This document shows, piece after piece, positions 56,122-64,000 of a stretch of 64,000 bases of DNA. The stretch comes from Pegoplata infirma (taxonomy: Eukaryota; Arthropoda; Insecta; Diptera; Anthomyiidae): positions 103,318,778 through 103,382,777 of the forward strand of contig OY992536.1 in assembly GCA_963921195.1 (NCBI GenBank), given 5' to 3'. Under the pieces are notes generated by a model, which saw only the letters and a program-made list of their open reading frames with translations, did not search any database and was not told the origin of the DNA. A program made the position numbers and the translations under genes. Each line of letters starts with the position of its first letter. The first letter of the stretch is position 1.

Positions 56122-56513
56122 ATTTTCGGCCCCTGTTGACTTAGACGGCTGAAAATTTGCATTTGTTAGTTTTTTACGTAGTGTAAGAACTTACCCAAAT
56201 TTCATCAATATCGGAGGGGGTCAAGAATATTCATGATTGATTTCACTAATAATGACCCTATTCCAAGTTTCTATCAATTTGAAGGGGGTAATGTCAAAAA
56301 TATTACTTTTCTCGGTTGAATTGACATTTTATAACTCAATTGTTTTCTAAAAGTTAATGACGGAGAATTTTGCAGCAAAATCTACTAAAAGTTTACTAAT
56401 TCAGCCTGAAAGTTGTTTTACAGATTTTTCAACAAAGTTTTTCTTCTTCTTCTAAGAAAATATAAAAATTGCTTGCTTTTATATTATTTTTTTTTTTTGT
56501 CTTTCTCTTCTAG

Positions 56514-56690
56514 ATAAATTTAAGTGGTGGCAGTATGAATCCAGTACGTTCTTTTGGTCCCGCTGTATGGCAAAACAATTTCGAATACCAGTGGATATAT
56601 TGGGTATCTCCCTTATCCTCGTCTATAATCACCAGTTTTTTGTATAAATATTGTTTTAAATTTGATGAAGGCAGAGGATTACGTATTTAA
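56514..56690 (+). CDS. Aquaporin (entomoglyceroporin-like), exon 2
   Basis: This exon encodes residues 170-227 and a TAA stop. It begins directly after TTCTCTTCTAG. It contains the second pore motif GGSMNPVRSFGPAV, again NPV (178-180) rather than NPA, with the conserved pore arginine Arg181 and a glycine at 175. The last membrane helix (about 196-214) follows, with a short cytoplasmic tail ending GRGLRI. The joined protein of 227 residues is slightly short for the family but has all six helices and both half-helices. Joining to exon 1 keeps phase 0 and restores the family's helix 5-loop E text, which makes the exon pair secure. Confidence 0.88.
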   Translation: MNLSGGSMNPVRSFGPAVWQNNFEYQWIYWVSPLSSSIITSFLYKYCFKFDEGRGLRI

Positions 56691-56948
56691 ATTAATACTC
56701 CTAAATGAGTTGTTTGATTTATTTTATCGGAGACTGAACTAAATATTTAATTTATCGATTTAATATTTTTTAACGTAAGTTTTATCAATATAATATTGTA
56801 CATTATTAATATTAAGAGATTTTTATACGCATTAAATTAAAAAAAAAAAACTACCATTTTTTCTGGTCTTCCAGAAGAGAAAATATTCAATATGCCTATT
56901 TTTAGCATGGCTGAAATCCAAGGTATTTTATATAAACTTTTTCAAAGC

Positions 56949-56983
56949 AATAAATAATATACTATTATAATATCATAAATAAA
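56949..56983 (+). promoter_or_regulatory. Candidate polyadenylation signals for the aquaporin
   Basis: AATAAA occurs at 56949-56954 and 56978-56983, 260-290 bp after the stop codon. ATTAAA near 56834 is an alternative. Confidence 0.45.
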
Positions 56984-57045
56984 ATTTTTGAGCCTCGAGC
57001 TTGAATAATATTCTAATCGAATATATAAATAAAAGACAAACATAT

Positions 57046-58966
57046 GGGGCATTCCATGTCAAATCGGACACTTTGAACAATTTTTTTTTTTTAGATTTTC
57101 CCAATTTGTTTACAGTTTTTAGTACCCTTTGAGAACTCCTTCGTGGTAAATTTTCAGATTTTTTTGATGACCCGTTCAAAAGATATCGAATTTTTAAAAA
57201 TTGGTAGTTTGTTACTTTACTCAAACTTCTTTTACTCATAACTTCTTCAATAATGTTCCAAATTTCAAATTTTTTTTTCAAAATTTTTGTTTTTTATGTA
57301 CTTTAAAAAAAAAATCGCAAAAAATTCTTAAAAGCGCTTTAGTATGCGATTTTTAAGTTTTAAAATTTAAATCTCATTTTTGAAAATGTTTGTACTCTTC
57401 GATTTTTTTGAATTTTTTTTGTGTAAAACTTCTATCGATTCTACAAATTTTTTGCCCAGGAGGATCGTGGGATAACGATTATTACTATTTTTTAAAATTT
57501 TTTGAAAAAATTTTATTTTAATTTTCCAATCTAAAAATCATTTCTGCTGCTCCAATGGTGCGTCATAGAGGGGTCATTTCCTAGACCGACCCCCATTAAT
57601 TTTTACGTCTAAACATTTCTTTGGAACAAACTAATATCCTATATCCGATTTCTAAGGGGGCTCCCACACAAAATGTAATTTTTTAAAATTTGCTCCAACC
57701 GCTCTAACTGCCCTAATAGTGCCCTTAGAGCAACAAAATGTATGACCGACCCACAATATTTTTTTAGTCCAAACATTTTCTCTTAACACACCTACCCACT
57801 ATCTTTAACTGCTAAGGCGGTCCCCATTCAATTTTTTTTATTTTTTGTAAATTTTTTTTATTTAATCAGCTTCTGCCGGTCCAATGGTACGCCCGTGAGG
57901 GGTCATTAGTGAGACCGACCCCCATTTATTTTTACCCTACAACATTTTTTTAAAACATACCTACGCCCTATCTCCACTCCCTAAGTAGGCTTCCATTCAA
58001 AATTGCATTTTTATAAAATTTGCTCTAACTATTATTTGAATGGGAGCCTACTTAGGGAGTGGAGATAGGGCGTAGGTATGTTTTCAAAAAATGTTGTAGG
58101 GTAAAAATAAACTAATGACGCCTCTCAGACGCACCATTGGACCGGTAGAAGCTGATTAAATAAAACACATTTACAAAAAAAATTGTATGGGGACCGCCTT
58201 AACAATTAGAGATAGAGGGTAGGTGTGTTCAGAGAAAATGTTGGGACTAAAAAATATTGTGGGTTGGTCATACATTTTATCGCTCTAAGGGCACTATTAG
58301 GGCAGTTAGAACCGTTGGAGCAAATTTTAAAAAATGTCGTTTTGTGTGGGAGCCCCGTTAGAAATTGGAGATAGGGTATTAGTTTGTTCCAAAGAAATGT
58401 TAAGACGTAAAAATTAATGGGGGTCGGTCTTATAAATTATCCCTCTATGACGCACCATTGGAGCAGTAGAAATGATTTTAAGATTGGAAAATTACAATAA
58501 AATTTTTTCAAAAAATTTTAAAAAATAGTAATAATCATTATCCCACGATCCTCCTGGGCAAAAGATTTGTAGAATCGATAGAAGTTTTACACAAAAAAAT
58601 TTCAAAAAAATCGAAGAGTACAAACATTTTCAAAAATGAGATTTAAATTTTTAAACTTAAAAATCGCATACTAGAGCGCTTTTAAGAATTTTTTGGGATT
58701 TTTTTTTAAAGTACGTAAAAAAACAAAAATTTTGAAAGAAAAATTTTAAATTTGGAACATTATTGAAGAAGTTATGAGTAAAAGAAGTTTGAGTAAAGTA
58801 ACAAACTACCAGTTTTTAAAAATTCGATATCTTTTGAACGGGTCATCAAAAAAATCTGAAAATTTACCACGAAGGAGTTTTCGAAGGGTACTAAAAACTG
58901 TAAACAAATTGGGAAAATCTAAAAAAAAAAATTTTTCAAAGTGTCCGATTTGACATGGAATGCCCC
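57046..58966. mobile_element. 1.9-kb snapback element with GGGGCATTCCATGTC ends
   Basis: GGGGCATTCCATGTCAAATC at the left mirrors GATTTGACATGGAATGCCCC at the right. Arms of about 0.93 kb are nearly identical inverses around a centre near 58040 (TAAGTAGGCTTCC...GGGAGCCTACTTA). It is the complete counterpart of 38249-40026. It lies 350 bp beyond the aquaporin stop codon. Open frames in it, such as 56973-57281 on the minus strand, are arm sequence. Confidence 0.9.
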
Positions 58967-59021
58967 ATATACATTTTTATTTGTTTAACAATAATAATAT
59001 AAATTTTACTTGAACATTTCT

Positions 59022-59235
59022 TAGAGTGTTTATATGTATTTAATAGGATTCTGCTATTTGCACAGCTATACTAATTGATAACATACGTATGAATTTTTAT
59101 GAAACCAATTTCAACTATTTAACAACAAATATTTTTTCACACACATTTCATAAAAAACGCCAAGATTTTGAAACAATACCAAACTTCAGGTGACAAATTA
59201 TAACATTTAGGTATAAGCGAGGAAGTATCCCAATT
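59022..59235 (+). repeat. Ancient duplicate of the 14.83-15.10 kb segment
   Basis: See the ordered block matches noted for 14825-15105. It lies between the aquaporin 3' flank and the candidate exon at 59819. Confidence 0.6.
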
Positions 59236-59236
59236 G

Positions 59237-59608
59237 CTTTATTCAACAGAAGTAGCAGTAACAAATCAGCTGTTCGTTTTTGTTATGTGGCAATACATGT
59301 AACGATTACTGAAGTAACATCTTACGTGAAAAGGGCTGTTAGTCAACTGGTAACGCAACAAAAGTAGCAGTATCAAATCAGCTGTTCGTTTTCATCATAT
59401 GGCAATACATATAAACGATTACTGAACGAAGTAACATGTTACGTGAAAATCTAATGCATTTTGATTGTCACGTAAGAAAAAACTAGCGAGTACTTGTTAC
59501 TTGACAACTTTACCAGTTGTCTAACGAGCCCTAAAGTCTAAGGCACGTAAGAAAAATCTAGCGAATACTTGTTACTTAATTACTTTACCAGTCGACTAAC
59601 GAGCCCTT
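59237..59608. mobile_element. Interleaved MITE duplications with AGGGCTCGTTAG ends
   Basis: AGTAGCAGTAACAAATCAGC at 59240 is repeated at 59353 with a matching following 80 bp. CACGTAAGAAAAA(A/T)CTAGCGA at about 59469 is repeated at 59543. AGGGCTGTTAGTCAACTGGTAA (59333) is inverted at TTACCAGTTGTCTAACGAGC (59512) and again near 59590. Two overlapping copies of one small inverted-repeat element explain the pattern. Confidence 0.6.
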
Positions 59609-59818
59609 CAGTCGTGAAATGCAAATTTTTTATTTGAATAAATGCCAATTTGTAACGGTAATTCTAGAGATGTCCATTCCGTTAAGAATAGATGTATTCT
59701 CTGTAAATAGAGAACGAAATATTTTTTTCGAACTGAATCCACTTTCATTTACCAAATTTTTCATTCCGAAAAATAATTCGTGTTTCTTTTTTTATTTGTT
59801 TAAATATTTTTATTTTAG

Positions 59819-59894
59819 AGTAACGGTTTTTAAAAACATGGAATATAGCAATTGGAGTTCATCTCCTATGAGTGTGCGTGAAATACGTAAATAA
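59819..59894 (+). CDS. Candidate coding exon, start MEYSNWSSSPMSVREI
   Basis: A pyrimidine-rich acceptor, TTTAAATATTTTTATTTTAG, ends at 59818. Twenty bases on, AAACATGG is an excellent start context for ATG 59839. The frame reads MEYSNWSSSPMSVREI and then either reaches TAA at 59892-59894 or leaves at a donor, C|GTAAAT (after 59886). AATAAA at 59912-59917 would suit a terminal exon. Readings: first coding exon of a downstream gene, possibly a tandem aquaporin paralogue; or an alternative last exon of the aquaporin, since a weak donor TT|GTATAA at 56642 is in the right phase. I do not recognise the peptide. Confidence 0.4.
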
Positions 59895-59919
59895 TTTCAA
59901 TTAATATGTTGAATAAATT

Positions 59920-60385
59920 ATTTATTGATTCAAAAAGAAGTAAGCGTACATATTTAAATCAAAGATTTAAAGGAGTTTATTCACTTATTTACCCTATTTA
60001 AATTTAAATCTCTAAAAAATTCTTTTTAATAAGACTCTGATTTTTTGACATATTTTAAATTCTAAGATATTTTTTCGCAGATTCAGAAACATTTTTATTT
60101 AGACAAATATTTAGATCAGATTTTAATACCTTTCAACCAGAAAATGGATATATATTCACTTTGTAATTCAGTCCGTGGAAGACGCGATGCTGTCCACAAT
60201 AAAAGAACTAGAAAATTGGCCAGTTAAGTTCGTTAGTAGTCAAAATCGGACGGGACAAGAAAGTTTCCCATTGATGAACATTAGTGTCCGACCGAACAGT
60301 TCGGTCAAAAAACGGTATTGGCCAAAAATTAATATTTGCAAGCATTTTTAACAGCATTTTCTGATGACCGTTTGTTTGTTTAGGC
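59920..60385. other. Spacer with INE-1-like scrap
   Basis: The block ATATATATTCACTTTGTAATTCAGTCCGTGG near 60148-60180 resembles INE-1. Earlier text has isolated TCAGA...TTTTTATTT pieces like decayed satellite. No gene. ACCGAACAGTTCGGTC (60292) is a palindrome related to the one at 61368. Confidence 0.4.
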
Positions 60386-61287
60386 CAGCGGTTACCAACC
60401 TTTTTGGCTCGCGTACCCCTAATTTTAAATTTTGTCAGCTGCGTACCCCCTAACGAGTTTTTTGTTTTCGTTAAAAAAATTCGCATTAAAATATTAGAGT
60501 TAATTTTGAAATTTTTGATCTGCGGTTTTATCATTTTTTGAAGGATTTAGGGGAGATCAAAACAATGGTGGTATTTTTTTGGAAAAATTTTCGCTCCTTG
60601 GGGTGGTTCAATGCATCTGAAAACGCGGATTTTTCTGCAGAGCAAAAAAAGCTGAAAATATTACAAATCTGATTTCACCAGTCGATTCTATACCCAAAAT
60701 TTTAAACAACGGGCGTTTTTTGAACTCTTAAAAAAGTTCCAAAAACACATCACAGAGGGCGGAAATATAATGTTTATGATTTTTTTTAATGTTTTTTTAA
60801 TACAAGGGCAGATTCACAATTCCGTGACTTTTGTATGAAATACCCCTGCATATATGTACACTAAAAGGACATTTTGAGATTAACAAAATGGTACCAAAAT
60901 TTCCAATCTATCAGAAACCATCTCAAAAATGCCCAACAAACGTTTTTGAGAACTTTGACATACATTTTCTCAAAAACCGGACATCAGAGAAAAATTTGGG
61001 AATCATATTCGGAATCAGCATCGAAAGATTAATCAGAAACAAGTGGTCAAATCTCAAAATATAGGCAAAAATGCTCTCTAAATTGCACAAAAACACGTTT
61101 TTTTTTAAACTTTGACCTCAACTTTCTTAAAAACCTGACGTTATGGAAAACTTTGGAAGCTAGATGCAAAACCAGCTTTGAAAGGTTAATCTAAAACAAA
61201 TGTCCAAATTACTAAAATTTTGCGTACCCCCGCGGACAGTTTCGCGTACCCCCTAGTGGTACGCGTACCATAGGTTGGTAACCGCTG
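60386..61287. mobile_element. hAT MITE, copy 2, 8-bp duplication GTTTAGGC
   Basis: The ends CAGCGGTTACCAACC and GGTTGGTAACCGCTG are perfect inverses. GTTTAGGC lies at 60378-60385 and 61288-61295. The body matches 51008-51955 throughout (GCGTACCCCCTAACGAG, GGGGAGATCAAAACAATGGTGG, CTCCTTGGGGT). The small frames on either strand are not conserved between the two copies. Confidence 0.95.
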
Positions 61288-61295
61288 GTTTAGGC

Positions 61296-61573
61296 GATAG
61301 AAGACTATTCTGACATTCAAATTTATTGGTGAGAACGAAGTTAAACACCAATTTAGATGTTCGGTAACCGAACGTTCGGCCAAATTGAAAAAAGTTCGGT
61401 TACCGAACTTCGACATTGTGGCTTAATTTCGTTCTCGTTCTTAAATTTTACACTCAGAATCGTCTTCCATCGCCTCAACAATTTTACACCATACAAAAAA
61501 AAGTTGTTAAAAGTACTTCCAAATACAAAATTTTTGATTAAATGACGTTTTTTGGCCTAACTGTTTGGTCGGC
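61296..61573. repeat. Spacer with GTTCGGTAACCGAAC palindromes
   Basis: TGTTCGGTAACCGAACGTTC (61359) and AGTTCGGTTACCGAACTT (61394) are tandem palindromes. GAGAACGAAGTTAAAC/TTTCGTTCTCGTTC flanks form a larger hairpin over 61330-61440. No gene. Confidence 0.5.
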
Positions 61574-61735
61574 AGGCGCGGATCCACGGGTGGGGGGAAA
61601 AAGGAAATTCCCCCCCAAACCGAACTCGAAAGAAAAAAAAAGGAAAAAGGAAAAAAAAGGAAAAAAAAGAAAGGAAAGAAAATAAAAGGAGAGAAAAAAA
61701 AGGAAAGAGAAAAAGGAAAAGGAAATGATATGAGA
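61574..61735. repeat. hAT-like CAGG end, G/C-run block and GA-rich tract
   Basis: CAGGCGCGGATCCACGGG, GGGGGGAAAAAGGAAATTCC and a long (GGAAAA)-rich tract are the inverted counterpart of 7440-7620. In both places the satellite lies on the same side of the tract. The open frames through it are compositional. Confidence 0.5.
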
Positions 61736-61739
61736 ATTT

Positions 61740-62790
61740 TTTTTGATTAAAATTGTCAAAGAATCTTAACATTTTTCTAAAGGAAAAATGTCTCGGAATG
61801 TAAAATTTTTTTTTATATGAAAAAAATTTCTATAGGAAAAATTTTAAATTTTTTTTTAGAAAAAAAGGTGAGAATTTTTTGATAGAATTAATTTGCGATT
61901 TTCTTTATATGAAAAGCCCTTAAAGTTTTCTATAGAAAAAATCTCAGAATTTTTCTATAAAAGAATTTTCTAAGAATTCTAAAACTTTTCTAAAGGCAAA
62001 ATGTTTCTAAATATTAGAATTTTTTTATGTAATAAAAGTCTCAAAGTCTAAAAATATTAAAATTTTTCTTAAAAAAAAAACACAAGAATTTTTTTAGACA
62101 AACAAATTTGTAATTGTTTCAAATAAAAAATTTGGAAATTTTTCTAGACGAAAAATTTGCGAATTTTTCCATAAAAAAAGATGAGAATTTTTCTTAGAAT
62201 TATTCTGTAGGAAAAATCTTATAATTTTGACAATTTTTATATGAAAAATCCAACAATATTTCTATAGATAAAATCTGAGAATTTTTTAAAGGAAAAATCA
62301 GCGAATTTTCTATATTGAAAATCTGACAATTCTTCTGGGTAAAAAGGAAAGAGAAAATTAAAGCATGTGAGAATTTTTTCTAGAATTTTCAAGAATCTTA
62401 AAGTTTTTCTTAAAAAAATGTTTTGAAATCTTAAAATTTTTAAAGTAAAATAAAAAAATTAAAGGAAAAATAAAAAAAAATTTTTCTGGAAAAATTTGAG
62501 AATTTTGTTCAATAAAAATTAGAGAATATTTAAAAAAAAACAAATGTAATAGAATCTGCTACTTTTTCTTTAGGAAAAATTACGCAGAATCTATGACTTA
62601 TTTATGGAAAAATGTCTCGGAATATTAGATTTTTTCTATTTAAAAATGTCACAGAATTTGTGAGTTTTAATATTAAAAAAATTCTAGAATTTAAGACTTT
62701 TTCGATAGACTTATTCTATAAAAAAATGCATTCGATTCTGAAAATTTCCGGAAAAATATCCCCGAATCTGAGAAAAGGTCTTAGTTTCTG
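61740..62790. repeat. 35-bp dyad satellite, locus 4 (heavily decayed)
   Basis: Remnants of GTCTCGGAATGTAAAA and TTTTTCTATAGGAAAAAT are recognisable throughout, but few units keep both palindromes. The clearest are at 61760-61800 and 62550-62680. Confidence 0.75.
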
Positions 62791-62794
62791 AGAT

Positions 62795-63955
62795 TTTTTT
62801 ATACCCTCCACTTAGATAGAGGGTATATATATGTTTGTCATTCCGTTTGTAACTCATCGAAATATCGATCTGGGACCCCATAAAGTATATATATTCATGA
62901 TGCCCGATCGATTTTAAGACATTCTAGCGATGTCCGTCTGTCCGTCTGTCCGTCTGTCTGTCTGTCTGTCTGTCTGTGGAAAATGCTGTCGCGGACAAAA
63001 TATTGCACAGAGATGACTGAAACTTAACATATTTATTGGAAGTTCTCCCGAGAAGTTTGGTATTGCATTTGAGCGATATCGGTTCAGCGGTTCAAAAGTT
63101 ATGATCGAAAATGTAAGCAGTGATGCCAACTTTTAAGAAACAAAACGCGCAAAACAGTGACTCTAAAAGCGCAAAAAGAGCTAAATTTTAATAAAAGGAA
63201 AAAGCGCCAAAAAGCGCTAAAGAAATATTTTTAATTTAACGGTTTTAATATAAATTTTTATAATATCATCAGGCCTATTCAGAGAATAAGTCCAAAAAAT
63301 AGCTAAATATAATTTTTAAACCAAATTTTCTCTTTTATTATTATAAAACCTTTTTTTTTAATTTTTAATTACATTTTTATGGTTGTACTACAACAACAAC
63401 GTAAAAAATATGGATTTAAGACTGTTATTAGGACGTTTCTGTTGTAAAATGTGCATTTTTTCTCAAAGTGATTAGTTGTAGAAAGAAAGTGCTAAAGGCT
63501 CTAAATAAAAAAGTGAAAACGCGCCAGTTCAGCGCCTTTTTAAAAAACGCGCTAGATCTAAAAAATGCGCTTTTTGAGTGGTCAGAAAGCGCTAAATCTA
63601 GCGCGAAATGCGCTCAATTGGCATCGCAGAATGTAAGCACACCTCAAAAATTTCAGTACATTCAATATAACCTAAAAATACAAAATGCTTTAATTCGGCT
63701 TCTGGTTGACATATGTGAACATAATTGAACACCAAATGGTATTTTAACAGGAACGAACATATTTTTTTGACAAAAAAAGAAAAAATCGCGGATTTTTTTT
63801 TACCAAAATTTTTTTTCGCGATAATTTTTTTTCAAAAAAAAATTTTTGTTTCAAAAGTAATTTCCTTTTAAATAAAGTTTTTTGCAATAATCTTTTTGAA
63901 ATTGTGGAGGGTATCACTACATTCGGCAAGGTCGAATTTAACTTTTTTACTTGTT
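62795..63955 (+). mobile_element. INE-1/DINE-1-like element, split by a hAT
   Basis: It starts TATACCCTCCACTTAGATAG, then GTCATTCCGTTTGTAAC, CCCATAAAGTATATATATTC, GACATTCTAGCGATGTCC and (GTCT)n. After the hAT at 63118-63629 it resumes and ends with GGAGGGTATCACTAC and a GCAAGGTCGAATTTAAC terminus. The ends match those of the copies at 4.5 and 11.8 kb. Confidence 0.8.
63118..63629. mobile_element. hAT MITE, 8-bp duplication AATGTAAG
   Basis: The ends CAGTGATGCCAA and TTGGCATCGCAG are imperfect inverses (10 of 12). AATGTAAG lies at 63110-63117 and 63630-63637. Both subterminal regions are packed with AAGCGCTAAA/AAAACGCGC motifs. No transposase; the frame at 63468-63728 crosses the right end and is not a gene. 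Confidence 0.9.
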
Positions 63956-63959
63956 TTAT

Positions 63960-64000
63960 TTCAAAAATGTCTCAGACTAGATTAAGACTTTTTCTGTAGA
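63960..64000. repeat. 35-bp dyad satellite, start of a further tract
   Basis: The window ends in ATGTCTCAGACTAGATTAAGAC and TTTTTCTGTAGA, one recognisable monomer. The tract probably continues beyond the window. Confidence 0.6.

Larger units (their letters stand above)
52901..56265. repeat. Outer inverted repeat around 53.0-56.2 kb
   Basis: TAGTGAAATCAATCA with GACCCCCTCCGATTTTGATGA (52901-52965) is inverted at 56195-56262. It may be one long foldback family together with the preceding repeat, since the same arm borders both. Confidence 0.5.
41690..56513 (+). other. 14.8-kb intron of the aquaporin gene
   Basis: It starts GTAAGT and ends TTTTGTCTTTCTCTTCTAG, a strong polypyrimidine tract and acceptor. 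It interrupts the gene between codons (phase 0), eight residues before the second NPV. The intron contains three blocks of 35-bp dyad satellite, a Tc1-like snapback, a 6-kb element with CGGTTG palindromes, a hAT MITE and two further snapbacks. Confidence 0.85.

Noticed and set aside
60208..60534. 108-codon minus-strand frame
   Set aside because: It crosses the left boundary of the hAT MITE at 60386, so it cannot be an old conserved gene, and it is absent from the other MITE copy.

Overview
This is an AT-rich eukaryotic window, most likely from a higher (brachyceran) fly. Four things point that way: many INE-1/DINE-1-like repeats (TATACCC..., GACATTCTAGCGATGTCC, and a hairpin end ending in TTAACACTCT), a LOA-type non-LTR retrotransposon with RNase H, many hAT and TA-target MITEs, and an insect-type aquaporin gene with a long intron. 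Species assignment is inference.

Only one host gene is clear. It is a plus-strand aquaporin, closest in style to insect entomoglyceroporins. Exon 1 is 41183-41689 and exon 2 is 56514-56690. The 14.8-kb intron between them is filled with repeats. A second candidate coding exon with a good splice acceptor lies at 59819-59894. Non-repeat sequence at 14.8-15.1 kb and at 59.0-59.24 kb is homologous, which suggests an old tandem duplication at this locus.

The rest is a mobile-element graveyard with unusually readable stratigraphy. 1-7.8 kb holds INE-1-like copies, MITEs with CCCGAGT ends and a decayed 35-bp satellite. 7.8-12.8 kb is one hAT-ended unit (8-bp duplication TATACATA). It contains about 790 bp of (TTTTA)n and a 558-bp tRNA-like unit in inverted and direct copies. 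13.1-14.3 kb and 27.8-29.0 kb are degenerate minisatellites sharing 'ACCGATTTT...ACTAACCGAG' units. 15.3-27.5 kb is a nest of CCCGAGT-, CCCAGC- and GGGCCTATATTC-ended elements. 29.2-36.9 kb is a five-level nest: a LOA element split by a hAT, which holds an INE-1 copy, which holds two snapback elements and a hAT, which holds another hAT. 37.0-40.5 kb has another hAT, a Helitron-type 3' end and a snapback element.

The aquaporin intron carries the most striking object: about 78 near-identical copies of a 35-bp satellite made of two palindromes (44.5-47.26 kb), with a 26-monomer higher-order duplication. It is interrupted by a Tc1/mariner-like snapback element. Decayed relatives of the same monomer occur at six other places in the window. 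50-64 kb holds two copies of one hAT MITE (51.0 and 60.4 kb), several large snapback elements, another decayed satellite tract and an INE-1 copy split by a small hAT.

No rRNA gene, intact tRNA gene, CRISPR array or bacterial-type operon is visible. All repeat boundaries were read by eye; those with a target-site duplication are the most secure.
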